Below the pieces are notes generated by a model. That model did not search any database and was not told the DNA's origin. It saw nothing but the letters and a program-made list of their open reading frames with translations. The position numbers were made by a program, and so were the translations under genes. Shown piece by piece: positions 44,046 to 55,051 of a stretch of 64,000 nt of DNA; the first letter of the stretch is position 1, and each line of letters starts with the position of its first letter. Source of the DNA: Anastatus disparis (Eukaryota > Arthropoda > Insecta > Hymenoptera > Eupelmidae); contig JAFFSR010000351.1 in NCBI GenBank assembly GCA_017163975.1, positions 3,121,501 through 3,185,500 on the forward strand, in the 5' to 3' direction.

Positions 44046-45460
44046 ATATTTTTAAAATAAAATATAATATATATATATTGTAATATTTATGTTTTATATT
44101 AAATTACCTTTATTAATATTTCATATCACCGAAATATTAATAACTTTTCAACTTATTTTATAGCTTTTATTATATTAAAAAAACACCTAGTACACTAAAA
44201 ATTTAAGTGTTTTTTTAACTATAATAATAGCTATAAAATATAGTTGAAAAAATAGCTATTAATATTTTCGTATAACGAAATTATTAACTATAAAATTAAG
44301 TACATTTTTAACTATAAAAACAGTTAAAAACACATCGATACAGCTGTAAAACGAGCACGATGAGGCTATATATTTAACTATTTTTTTAGCTATATTTTAC
44401 AGCTAACCTTTTTTGACCGGGTATAAATACACTAAAAATTTAAGTATTTTTTTTAACTATAATAATAGCTATAAAATATAGTTGAAAAAGTAGCTAATAA
44501 TATTTTTGGTAGCTAACGAAATTATTAATTATAAAATTAAGTACATTTTTAACTTTAAAAAACAGCTAAAAAAACACATCGATATAGCTGTAAATACAGC
44601 TCGATACAGCTATATATTTAACTATTTTTTTAGCTATATTTTATAGCTAACCTTTTTTGACCGGGTAGCTACCTTTTTCCGACCGGGCACATAATCAAAT
44701 TATTAAATGTAAATTTAGGTAAACGTTTAACTATAAAAAATAGCTATAAAACACATCGATATAGCTGTAAAAACAGGTCGATACAGCTATATATTGAGCT
44801 ATTTTTTTAGTTACTTTTTATAGCTACCTTTTTTGACCGGGTAGATAACGAAATTATTAACTATAAAATTAAGTACATTTTTAACTATAAAAAGAGCTAA
44901 AAAAATACATCGATATAGCTGTAAAAACGGCTCAATACAGCTATATATTTTACTATTTTTTTAGCTATATTTTACAGCTCACCTTTTTTGCCTGGGAAGA
45001 GAAGTAGTGGGAGCATCACGTGCAGCGCCACCTTTATTCTGCATAACCTTAATAGTATTATTATACTTAAATTAGTATTTCTCTGCTCCACCGCGACCCC
45101 ATCCTTCTGCGATGTTTCGGCCGACAGTTGCCTCTGGATTTTGGTGACCGTTGCTGCATGCGTGTCAGTCTTAGAAGAAGTAGATGTACTTAGGGGCAGC
45201 TTCTTACTATCTTTATGAATGCCAAGTGTCTGGCTGTTATTGCCAGTGCTGTGTGTATGAGTAATGGAGGGGATATTCTTCTTATCTTTCACTTGTACGC
45301 ACTTCTTGCAAACGTAGCTTGTTGAATTAGTAGAGGATTGCAACTGTAGACGTGACATGCACTTAGCATGACAGCGCTGACGATATATTGAGCAATTATA
45401 CAGTGTCTTAGCTCTGAAAGTATCAGATGTCGGCTGCTTACATATATAGCAGCTCTCCAT

Positions 45461-45775
45461 AATAGCGACCTCTTGTAGCAGATTTCAAAAATACTGTTGC
45501 TAAGCGTGTTCCAAAAGACACCAAAAAAAAGTCTTTTCCCTCCAAAATAACACAGCCAGATACTAACTTCAAAAGTCTTCGGATCCGACGATTAATGATC
45601 AGCCATCAAGCACAGAATTACTCCTGCAATCTCAATACAGATGCTGACTTGCATTAAGGCATTTGCAAGTTTCCTGCAACAAAAACGCCCCAGCCTGGCG
45701 GCAGAGAAAAGTCTAAAAATTGCAGGACGTCACAAAGAACGTCTAGCGCTACTTACGTATTCTAAAACCCTTCAA
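45461..45775 (-). other. Probable 5' UTR / internal promoter of non-LTR element B
   Basis: GC-richer sequence directly upstream of the ORF1 start on the minus strand, without open frame, containing GTAGCGCTAGACGTTCTTTG and GCCGCCAGGCTGGGGCG. Non-LTR elements carry an internal promoter here. The hairpin AAAACCCTTCAATAAATTG / CAATTGAAGGTTTT-like sequence at 45767-45796 marks the change to AT-rich DNA. Confidence 0.45.
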
Positions 45776-46189
45776 TAAATTGAATTGAAGGTTTTTTAGT
45801 CCTCTTCCAAATGCTGTCTGATTTTTATGCTATGACAAATCGTTAAGAAATTATAACGATTTTTCTTTTAAAAAAATAGCTTTTTTCAGCTTCCTATATC
45901 TCGTAAGCATTACACCGTATTAAAAAATGACAAGGAAAAAAATGTTTGTTTTTAGTTAAAGAATAAATATATAAAATTTTATAGCGTGCTATAGAAATTT
46001 TTTCTTTTACACATTTTCACCCAGCTATGATTTTAGATTTTAATAAAAAAATCTAAAAATATTCCAGATGTAAAATAAAAATATTTATCGCAAGCTATAC
46101 AATTTTATATACATATTCATCACTTAAAAACGAACATATTCACGAATTTATTCAATAATTTTATATATAGGTGAAAATTTTTAAAAATG
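45776..46189. other. AT-rich spacer
   Basis: No gene. Short phrases (AAAATTTTATAGCGTGCTAT) recur loosely; nothing further recognised. Confidence 0.5.
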
Positions 46190-46560
46190 TGAATAACTAA
46201 ATAATTGTAAAAAACTATGGGAAATTGTAAATAATTGTAAATAATTATAAATAACTGTAAATAACTGTAAAAAACTGTAAATAACTGTAAATAACTATAA
46301 ATAATTGTAAATAATTATTAATAACATTAAATTATTCACTAATTCAAAAATTTTTGAAAATGTAAATAACTGTAAATAATTATGAATAATTGTAAATAAT
46401 TATAAAAAACTGTAAATAATTGTTAATAATTGTAAATAATTGTAAATAACTGTAAATAACAGTTAATAACAGTTAATAACTGTAAATAACTGTAAATAAT
46501 AGTAAATAATAGTAATTAATAGTCAATAATAGTAAATAACTGTAAATAACTATTATTTAT
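46190..46560 (+). repeat. ~10-bp minisatellite (GTAAATAAYT)n
   Basis: About 35 degenerate copies of GTAAATAACT / GTAAATAATT, with variants AGTTAATAAC and AGTAAATAAT grouped in the 3' half. A short inverted copy (ACAGTTATTTACAATTATTT) follows at 46579-46610. Confidence 0.9.
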
Positions 46561-46639
46561 GTCTCAATTCTGACATTTTTCAACAGTTATTTACAATTAT
46601 TTACTATTATTTATAGTTTTTCACATAAATTATTTCCAT

Positions 46640-46808
46640 ATGGGAAAGATTTATAATTATTGATAAATCTTTCGCGAAGTATTTAAGAAATATTTCTAAA
46701 ATCTTTTATGAAATGTTTCATGAATGATTCGTGAAATATTATTTAAAAATTTCCTGAAACATTTCATAAACGATTTTATAAGTATTTTAAAAATATTTCA
46801 TGAAAAAT
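46640..46808. repeat. AATATTTCATGAAA array, left block
   Basis: Degenerate repeats of (A)AATATTTC, ATGAAATG and TTTCATGAA. The same word set fills 49095-49378 and the fold-back element at 55052-57691. The two blocks bracket the GC-rich island, which may therefore have been inserted into one such element. Confidence 0.65.
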
Positions 46809-46810
46809 TT

Positions 46811-49090
46811 AAAAGTTGTGACGTGGTACCCCACTATAAATAAATAAATAATTTCTTATTGCACTTTCCCCACTCAGCACTATGACACACCACCAACGAA
46901 ACTACCGACCCGGGCGCACGTTAAATTAATAAAAAGAAAATAGTTAATTAACGAGATTGTTTTTTTTGTTTACCGGTGTTACGAGACGACGACAACGACA
47001 CACGAGTAGCAGACGCGCGCGGCAGCCATTACCTATACATCGAGAGCCCCTGTATATGAACGCCGGTGCTGCTATAGTAGCCTGTTAAGCGATAGCGGAC
47101 ACACGAATACATGTAAGCGGCCGCGCGTGCGCTAGGAGTCACCGTACCACGAAGAAGACTTAGAAGAGAGAAGAGTGAGACAGCGGTAAAGAGTAAAAGA
47201 GATGGGGAGATCTACACGTTAAGAGAACGAATCTCAAGTGCTGGCGCGTCAATCTCTCGCGCATTAAGCGATGAGAGAGAGAGTAGGAGTAAATGAAGAT
47301 AGAAAAGAAGCGGAGAGGGGACCTACGAGTAATCTCCCTTCTATGAGAACAAACTAAGCCGCATATACATATATGTGTGCTCGCATATATATATCTAGAC
47401 GTCTCTCTCTAGACATCGCATATTCTATATATATATATAGGTACGTTCTTTATATATGTATAGAGGGAAGCAGCATAGAGGCGCCTGTCAAAGCGGATTC
47501 GAACACAGGGCCCTCTTTATTACAGTAAATGAGAAAGAGCCAATTAAAATTATAGAATAGAAATCAAAGGCAGTAATTGGTGGAGAAAGGATTAGAAAAA
47601 GATAAAAGATAAGAGAAATAGCGAAGAAGAAGGAAGTAGCCATAAGAAGGAATTATTCGACTGTCGACCTCGTGCCACATCGGACGCTTTAACTCGCTAC
47701 TCTACAAAATAGTTTTTTTTCTTTTTCGTGTCATCACTGAAATTAAACAGTTTTTTCTTCTTTCGCGTGTTGCTGAGAGGAGAGATTATTGGGAGAAAGC
47801 AAGGAGTCCGGAGAGAGAGAGACGAGCGGAGACGAATCCTTGACGTCGCCGGTAGCGACCAAGAGAAAGAAAGAGCGAGAAAGATCGAGAGACCGCCGCC
47901 ATTGTCGCCGCACCAGCCTTCCACAGCCAGCTACTACCTCAATTACCGTCGACTGTATCGACCTGGGAGATTGAAAAACTCAGCAACGGTGAGTGGGCTG
48001 CGCCCAGAAATTTTCGTTCATTTCTTTGTAAGTCAACGGCTCTCGCCGATTGATCGTAGAGTCAGTGAAGTGGTTTTTGCTGAATTTTCTTGTAGTGCGC
48101 GAAGTGACACGGTTATAGATTTTCTTTTTCTTGTGATAAAAATTCAAATTATTGTAACGAAAATAAAATTTCTTGTTAAGCGTGAGTAAATTAACAATCA
48201 TAAAATTTTAATTGATTTATTAAGTGTAAAATTGAAAAGTTTAATGTGTGAAAAATAAATTTTTTTTTATCTTGAATAATTGTAAAGCGTAATAGAATTG
48301 AAATAAAGTTGGTTGTATTCTAAAAAGTTTTGAGTAGACCGTGAGTGCCGGAGTGTGTGTGTTACGTGAGCTGTGTTATCAGAAATAAAAGCTAGGCCGG
48401 TGAGACGCGTTTAAATTGCCGGTTAAGCGAATAATAATAATATTTTTTTTTTCTTCTTTCGTATGTAGTGGAGAATATAAATTCAAAAATTCGTTCTGGT
48501 AACACGTGGCCGCGTATTGAGCGCTGTGAGTGGGAGAGAGAGAGAGAGAGACGCAAAGCGAACTAAATGGCCACCGGAAGACCGCCAATTTAGATTACGA
48601 ATTTGTGATTTACGTAGAATATATATAATAAAATTTTTTTTGATAATTCTTACATGAATAGAGATTTTAAGTGAATTAAAAAATTTTTTTTATTAGTATA
48701 ACGATTAAAATAACAATTTTTTTTTAGAGTAAAATATAATTTTGTGTGTGTGTGTGGGATATGAGAGAGCGCGAGTAGGTCGAAATTAAATAAGATTTAT
48801 TAAGACAGATTAGTAAATAAAATAAAATAAAGTTTCTTATAGTTAAGTGAAATTAAATTAGAAGTTTTCTGTGTGTTCTCCCCCTCCCATTTCAGACAAG
48901 AATTCTATACGAAACGAGCCACCTCCCGATCCAAGGCCGCTTGAGACTCGTGCTGACGGCTAGCTAGTTGGTGGTGTATCTGGCGCCCTTAAATTAAATT
49001 CTTTGATACACCGATTTTGCATATGAGAATCGGCTCATGAGTAGATTAATACATTGAATAAAAATAAAGCAATTATTAACTTTACCGGAA
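46811..49090 (+). other. GC-rich island: LTR or host 5' non-coding exons
   Basis: A 2.3-kb block, clearly less AT-rich than anything nearby and with many CpGs (GCGCGCGGCAGCCATTACC, GGCCGCGCGTGCGC). It starts TGTGACGTGGTACCCC, a start often seen in Ty3-gypsy LTRs. It contains GAGA-rich tracts, TATA-like repeats, a strong 5' splice site (47990: GTGAGT), a polypyrimidine tract with acceptor at 48896, TGGCGCC (48979), a common retroviral primer-binding motif, and AATAAA near 49057. Read as an LTR it would be unusually long; read as host DNA it would be a promoter with two non-coding exons. No convincing protein: a 153-codon open frame at 47728-48189 is Arg/Glu-rich low complexity that crosses the donor site. 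Confidence 0.4.
47990..48896 (+). other. Candidate intron (GTGAGT...CCCATTTCAG)
   Basis: The donor at 47990 (CAACG then GTGAGTGG) and acceptor ending 48896 (TTCTCCCCCTCCCATTTCAG) are both close to consensus and lie on the plus strand within the GC-rich island. Sequence between is more AT-rich than the flanks, as expected of an arthropod intron. No coding exon is supported on either side, so this would be a leader intron. Confidence 0.4.
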
Positions 49091-49094
49091 TTCT

Positions 49095-49378
49095 CGCATC
49101 GCAAAGCAATTATGAATCTTTAATGAAATATTTCTAAAATATTTATAAAATCTTTCATGAAATATTATATGAATTATTTATGAATTTTTTAAAAATATTT
49201 TATGTAAGATTTATAAATAATTATAAATAATCCATAAAATATTTTTGAAATCTTTCATAAAAGATTTTTCGTCCCCGACATAGGAATATTTCATAAATGT
49301 TTCATGAAATATTTCTGAAGTAATTATAATCTTTCGTGAAATATTTCAGAAATATTTTATAAATATTCTATGCTATGA
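49095..49378. repeat. AATATTTCATGAAA array, right block with CCCTCATAGCAT end
   Basis: Degenerate AATATTTC/TTTCATGAA units end at ATATTCTATGCTATGAGGG (49360-49375), whose inverse CCCTCATAGCATAGAATATT matches the termini of the fold-back element at 55052 (CCCACATAGCATAAAATATT). An internal CCCCGACATAGGAATATT (49265) looks like a second end. Confidence 0.65.
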
Positions 49379-49580
49379 GGGCGGTGTCTAGTTACAAGCA
49401 ATTTTTTTCACATCCCGGTAAAGTATCACAATATTCTTTAGCATAAAAATCGGTTGATTCTAAGATAGTTTTAAAATAGTTAAAATATAAACATTTCTGC
49501 CCATTTTTTAATTCTTATTTCCTAGTTTAAAATCCATCTAAAATGTTTTAAATTCTACCAGGGTTATTTTCTTACTTTTT
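49379..49580. other. Short AT-rich spacer
   Basis: Nothing recognised. Confidence 0.5.
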
Positions 49581-49697
49581 GCTTTCTCATAGAGAAAGCA
49601 TTGTATCGGTAAAAAAAATTTTTTTCTATTTTTTCATTAATTTGTACATATTTGAACTCAGTGAGTCGAAAAAAGTGGTTTCCAGAAAATGTCTGTA

Positions 49698-49732
<35 letters not shown>

Positions 49733-51763
49733 ATGTATGAATTCAGTTAGTAAGCTGTATCTCGAGAACTACTCGATGGATTTGCTTCTAATTTTGCATG
49801 GAATTTAGTTTTGTGATTAACTTGCTGGGAAGCTATTGATAATTTGGTTCTTCCACCGTAGTTTTCATTTTAAAGTTTTTTTAAAAAATAAAAAAAAATT
49901 CGATTTTTCGTTTTTTGGTTTTTTTTTGTTTACTACTCGATGAATTTGCTTCAAAATTTGCATGGAATTTATTTCTGATTGCCCGGATAAAATAAATTTT
50001 TAAAAACTGATTTTCTTAGCTCAGTTTTAATTTTAGAGCATTTTGAAATTTTTGAAAAAAATGTTTCTATTTATTAAGCCAATAAAATCTTAAAAACTAC
50101 TCGATGGATTTACTTCAAATTTTCCATACAATTCAATTTTTTGATGAACTGGTGCGGAAGCTATTGGGAATTGGTTTTCTTAGCGCAGTTTTTTTTTGGA
50201 ATCATTTTAAGAATTTTTAAAAAATTTCGATTTTTCATTTTTTTTGTATTTTACGTAAACTACTCGAAGAATTTGTTCGAAAATTTGTATGGAACTTTAT
50301 TTCGACTGCCAAAATTATTAAAAATTTTGTAAACTAATTTTCTTAGCGCACTTTTAATTTTAGAGCATTTTAAAAATTTTTAAAAAAATTTTTATTTTTA
50401 ATTTTTTTTTATTTTACGAAAACCATTCGATTGATTTGCTCCAAAATTTGTATGCAATTAATTCGCTACTATCTGAAGAAAACAAGCTTTGGAATACTAA
50501 TTTTCTCAGCGCAGTTTTAATTTTAGAACACTTTGAAAATTTTCAAAAAAATTTTTATTTTTCATTTATTTTCTTTTTTGCGTTAACCATACTATAAATT
50601 TTCTCCAAAATTTTCATACAATTAATTCGCTATTGTCTGAAAAAAATAAGCTTTTGGAAACTAATTTTCTTAGCGTGGTTACAATTTTAGAGAATTTTAA
50701 AGATTTAAAAAAAAATATCGATTCTTCTTTTCTTATTTTTTTTTTATTTTACGTAAAGTACTCGATAGATTTGTTCTAAAAATTACAGGGAAATTATTTG
50801 CGACTGCCAAAAGAAGGGAAATTTTCAAAAATTGATTTTCATAGCGTAGTTTTAATTTTAGAGCATTTTTAAAATTTTAAAAAAGAAATTTTGAAAAGAA
50901 AATGTTATTTATTTAACCAGTTAGATCTCGAAAATTACTCTATGGATTTGCTTCAAATTTTGTATACCATCTATGTTTTTGTATAACTAGGCGGGAAGCT
51001 ATAGAAAATTTGTATTCATAGTGTATTATTTTTATTATAGAGCCATTTTAAGAATTTGAAAAAATTTTCGATTTTTAATTTTTTTTTTTGTATTTTACGT
51101 AAGTTAATTGATGAGTTTGCTTTGAGACTTCCATGGGAATAATTTGCATCTGCCAAAAGAAGGATAACTTTTATAAACCGATCTTTTTAGCGTAGTTTTC
51201 TTTTTAGAAAATTTTAAAAATTTTCTTAAAAATTTTCATATTTCAGTATTTTTCCATTTTACGTAAAGTACTTGATAGAATTACTCTAAAATTTGTATAC
51301 AAGTTATTTGCTACTGTCTTTATAAACCAAGTTTTAAATAAATAATTTTATTAGCGTAGCTTTTTGATCACTTCTTTTGTTTTCTGAGTTACTCTTGAAA
51401 ATTTATAATAGTACTACTGAATTTAATTACCGTTACTAAAATTGACTACTTGGATTTACCAAGCTTAGTCGTGATAAAAAGATATCCACAAGATAATAAA
51501 AATAATAAATTCGAACCTATGTATAAGGCTAGCTAAAGTCAACAAAATTAAACACTTTAAAAGCTAACATTTAACCCAAACAAAATGTTGAAAAGGCAAT
51601 CAACTAGCATATATATTCAAAATTCATAAAGTACAAAATGAATAAATATTAATGATGGACAATTTTTTTATATTAAAATCACATTTAAATAAATATAAAA
51701 AAATAATGAAACTCAAAGAGCTCTATGAGAAAGCATTCCGCCAAAGCACTTGGCAGCGTTTTT
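49581..51763 (+). repeat. Long non-coding repeat R, copy 3
   Basis: Begins GCTTTCTCATAGAGAAAGC and ends CCAAAGCACTTGGCAGCG, closely colinear with copy 1 (9790-12130), including the (TG)n run at 49702-49729 and the chain of ~200-bp ACTCGATGGATTTGCTTC units. Copies 1 and 3 look like the least rearranged and would define the consensus. Confidence 0.82.
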
Positions 51764-52249
51764 CAATTATATTTACATGTTCTATAACATAAGCTATATT
51801 AGTATCTATATTTTTTTAGATGAAAACGTAAATAAACTAGTAAATAAACATCAATTGACTTAATTTTTTTTTCTTTACCTCTAATTTGATGTGTAAAATT
51901 TTAAATGCTATGACCAATATTTATTGCAAAAGAATTGAAGGTCACAAATTTCTTGATTCTGTTGAAGGTTGGTTTACTTATAAAAATTTAGCCTTTAATA
52001 TTTTTCATTGCGTATTTTGTTCATTTATTTATAATTATATTTTTCACAGTGTACGTGAATCGTAAATGTACAGTAAAATTCTCGGTAAAATTATTACTAG
52101 CAGAGTACAATACGTGTATTAATTTAATGATGAAATCATAGAGAAATTCAAGAAAAAGATGAACAATGAATAAAAAGAAGAGAGGAAAATTATTTCAGTG
52201 AAAATAAATGTTTTGACAAATATTTAAAATTAATTTATACTTTAATAAG
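51764..52249. other. AT-rich spacer
   Basis: No gene or repeat recognised between repeat R and the copia LTR. Confidence 0.5.
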
Positions 52250-52447
52250 TGTTGGAAATGGTGCAGGGCACTTAGCTTGTATATATATATATATATATAT
52301 ATGCGTGGTGGCTATCCCCACTTCGTTTAAAGTCCCAAGTCTTTCTTTATTCGAGTTCAGTTCAGACTAGCACCGTCGGTCAAGAGAGACGAGAGAGCTT
52401 AGCTTTATTATAACTTGTATAATTTACAGAATCTTTTTCTATTTTAA

Positions 52448-52985
52448 GAGGCGGTCGGGTCTATTTCGCTACATATAGGGTGGCGCTGTGGTCAGGTGAG
52501 AGAAATCTATTAAATATTTTTTATACAGCTATTTACAATTTTCCGAGACGACAATATACTTTTAATGTTGTCATTTCCTCTAGCCATATATATGTAGAAT
52601 AATTATTAATATTAATCTTGTTTGAAAAGTCTAAAATATTGTTATAAAATGAAAAATGCGATGCAACGTAGGACCGATGTAAACATGCTTGCACCTTCCT
52701 TTAGTGCGATAGAGAGAGCAATACTAAAGAATGATGTATACTAATGTTTACGTCGGCTCTACCTCGCTCCGCATTTTTCGCTTTATAACAATATTTTAGA
52801 CTTTTCAAACAAGATTAATATTAATAATTATTCTACATATATATGGCTAGAGGAAATGACAACATTAAAAGTATATTGTCGTCTCGGAAAATTGTAAATA
52901 GCTGTATAAAAAATATTTAATAGATTTCTCTCACCTGACCGCAGTGCCACCCTATATGTAGCGGCGAAATAGACCCGACCGCCTC
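52448..52985. mobile_element. 538-bp TTAA palindromic MITE
   Basis: TTAA at 52444-52447 and 52986-52989; ends GAGGCGGTCGGGTCTATTTC and GAAATAGACCCGACCGCCTC. Arms match nearly perfectly to a short loop near 52715. Few mismatches, so recent. The right TTAA is shared with the next MITE. Confidence 0.92.
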
Positions 52986-52989
52986 TTAA

Positions 52990-53746
52990 GGAGGTACCTT
53001 CGCTTTAGTATTACATAATAGATTTGGTCGAAATTATGCAAAATTGTTTGTTTTTATGTCAAAAATGCACATATAAAATTTCATGAAGATTCGTTATATC
53101 GTTAATGAGGAATTAGAATAATTATATAACATTGGTTCTTATGGGGAAACGTTAATATTGTAGTTGATCTTAAAATTTACAAAACAGAATAAAATGAAAT
53201 TTTTTGAGAATAAACATAATATTACAGAAACTTTCATTACTTTTACGCGGAAATATAAATGAATAAATTATTCATTTACGTACGAATCTAGTTACTTTTA
53301 TCGTACATACCGGATAGCGACAAAAACTCATCATAACCTCAAACTTTCAAATTTCGTAAAAAGAGCATGTAAATGATTTGGACAGTAAAGATGATGATCT
53401 TAGCTCTTTAATTAATTTTAATTTTTTAGTTTTAAATAAAAATTATTTCTTTTTTATATTGATGCTAATTCTATCAAGTATGTGAAAATCACCATACAAA
53501 ACATACATTCTTGGGAAGGGAAGATATCTAGTAACTTTTAATCAAATAAGCATATTGAAAATTTGACTCGAGTGGTGGACGAAGGTACGGTCGACGGTAA
53601 TATATTCTATGATAATTCTTTTTTCAAAATTTGAAAATTAACCAATAAAAATGAGCGAACTAACGGAATCATCCAGTAAGATTACGTTATTTTGAAATTG
53701 CAGAAAAAGAATTATCATAGAATATGTTACCGTCGACTGTACCTCC
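52990..53746. mobile_element. 757-bp TTAA element GGAGGTAC
   Basis: TTAA at 52986-52989 and 53747-53750; ends GGAGGTACCTTCG and GTCGACTGTACCTCC. The right part holds a nested inverted repeat (GTACGGTCGACGGTAATATA near 53588 and TTACCGTCGACTGTAC near 53728). The 538-bp MITE inserted exactly into its left TTAA, giving TTAA-MITE-TTAA-MITE-TTAA. Confidence 0.82.
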
Positions 53747-53760
53747 TTAAGCTTTTAAAT

Positions 53761-54929
53761 TCTTTGTAACTTATAATTAAAATTAAAAAGAGAGAATCAT
53801 GTAAGAGAGTTAAGTTATCTTGAATATAGGATAGCAGTACTTAACGGCGTACTTGACTTGATAAAATTAGAAATGATTGACGTGCACGAGTACTCGTAAA
53901 TTAATAAAAAAGTTTTAAATTTAGAATGAAATTCGATTTGTGTAAATTATTTAGAAATTGCAGATTAACTTAAAAATATTTCAATTGGAATAAAAACTAA
54001 ATTCAGGTAAAAATTAAATTTGTTCAGAAACTATTTAGAAAGTTTTAACCCTTCATGGATAACCTGGGTCATTAATGGCACAAGCCAAATTTTCAGATCA
54101 AATATCTCTGGAAATAAAAATTGTTATAAACAATTTTGTTTATTATGAATAATTAAATAGACTGTTGGATTATAAAGTAGTTGCAAAAATGAGTATTCCA
54201 GAGTTTTTACAGACCTTTTTACCGGAATTTTCATTGAGAAATCATCAACAAGACATTAATGACTCGGGTTACCCTTCGTGTCCCTAAATTTATGATTACC
54301 CACGGAGGGTTCAATTAGATTGAAGGTAAGATATGTACAAATTACTTAGATAAATTTAATTTGTGATTGAAAGTTAAATAAACCAAAATATATTTCTAGA
54401 ACTTACATTAAATAGAAAAAGTAAATTTTAAATTAAAATTTTAGATTAATGGTTCATGTGCAACAAATTAAATATAGAAAAGAAAAGAATAAATTCTCAT
54501 TGAAAAATTCAATTTTAGACACAAGAAACTTTACAAACATGATGAGGACTATATATGTCAATAATAAATTGACATATAAACATCCACAAACGGAATTCAT
54601 AGTCACTGCATCTGCTGCCAAAATTACATTATGCTAGCCTAGCGGAGAAAAATTGAACTACCTAAGGAATTCATTAACACAAGGAGAGAATGCGACACTG
54701 GAAAAGACATTAAAATTTTATGATCAGATAGGAGCATCATGATGTACCAAACAGGATTTCACAGAAACAAAACGTTAAATGAGCGTGTTGAAGAGATAGG
54801 TAAGATAGAGATAAAAATAAAATCAGACAAACAAGTAAAAATAAATTTGGATGAGATAGGAAAAAATTGAATTAAACAACAATTAGGAAATAAACTATTT
54901 AATTTACTGGATTATATTTTTAAAATTAT
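53761..54929 (+). other. Copia leader region, no intact gene
   Basis: AT-rich leader-like sequence between the LTR part and gag. It contains an imperfect direct repeat around 54060 and 54240 (CTCGGGTTACCCTTC, CCTGGGTCATTAATGG). A 62-codon open frame at 54449-54637 (KYRKEKNKFSLKNSILDTR) could be a gag N-terminal relic but I cannot confirm it. Confidence 0.35.
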
Positions 54930-55051
54930 GAATCAACAGAAACGAAATTAGATGTGATGAAGGAGGAAATGACTAAATTGTTAGCGGAAAACTCCAGCCT
55001 AAAGGAGAAAATCAAAACGGATGCCAAAAGAAAAGATAATCAAATAAATGA

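Larger units (their letters stand above)
40585..44996. mobile_element. 4.4-kb fold-back element CCCGGTC with AA duplication (FB2)
   Basis: Ends are CCCGGTCAAAAAAGGTTAGC and GCTCACCTTTTTTGCCTGGG. It lies in ORF1 of element B. AA occurs at 40583-40584 and 44997-44998; deleting the element and one AA rejoins ORF1 in frame (TTSL, then NNNKIINSLD). The termini consist of tandem 155-bp units, then 244-bp units, each restarting with CCCGGTCAAAAAAGG. The centre is a 1.1-kb palindrome (about 42935-44045) and a second palindrome (40913-42194) encloses a 5S-derived sequence. TAGCT/AGCTA words dominate throughout. No coding capacity. The structure resembles Foldback/Galileo-type elements, but the 2-bp duplication does not. 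Confidence 0.9.
39546..45460 (-). pseudogene. Non-LTR retrotransposon B, ORF1 (PHD-like zinc finger / coiled coil / FP25-like C-terminus)
   Basis: The N-terminus at 45460 reads ESCYICKQPTSDTFRAKTLY with further CxxC pairs (RQRCHAKC, YVCKKCV), a PHD/RING-like zinc finger seen in ORF1 of several non-LTR clades. A 1-base frameshift near 45065 changes an Ile-rich frame to KVMQNKGGAARDAPTTSL. The 4.4-kb fold-back element then interrupts. The middle (40570-40090) is hydrophilic and heptad-rich (VHDALSAIEGFLSRKLESIL, NKVDKNLSELVVGV), a likely coiled coil. After another frameshift, 40056-39560 gives LVQVIFIQERRITNFS, IFINEYLQKE, FKDLKKYAK, and ERAFAFASKNEKDKI, resembling the FP25-like C-terminal domain of ORF1 proteins. 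ORF1 proteins bind RNA and chaperone reverse transcription. It pairs with ORF2 at 35200-38520. Confidence 0.72.
52250..53760 (+). mobile_element. Copia LTR start, interrupted by two TTAA MITEs
   Basis: TGTTGGAAATGGTGCAGGGC at 52250 is a typical Ty1/copia LTR start. It runs through a (TA)n tract at about 52278-52301, a GC-richer stretch (GACTAGCACCGTCGGTCAAG) and ACTTGTATAATTTACAG to TTAA at 52444. Two MITEs follow, and the LTR or leader resumes at 53747 (TTAAGCTTTTAAATTC). I cannot place the LTR 3' end or a primer-binding site, and no second LTR is in the window because the element is cut at 60507. Confidence 0.55.

Noticed and set aside
46190..46560. CRISPR-like regular array
   Set aside because: Period is about 10 bp with no spacers, in eukaryotic transposon-rich DNA; it is a minisatellite.
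47728..48189. 153-codon plus-strand frame
   Set aside because: Arg/Glu-rich low complexity from GA-rich DNA, crosses a strong splice donor, and has no recognisable domain.
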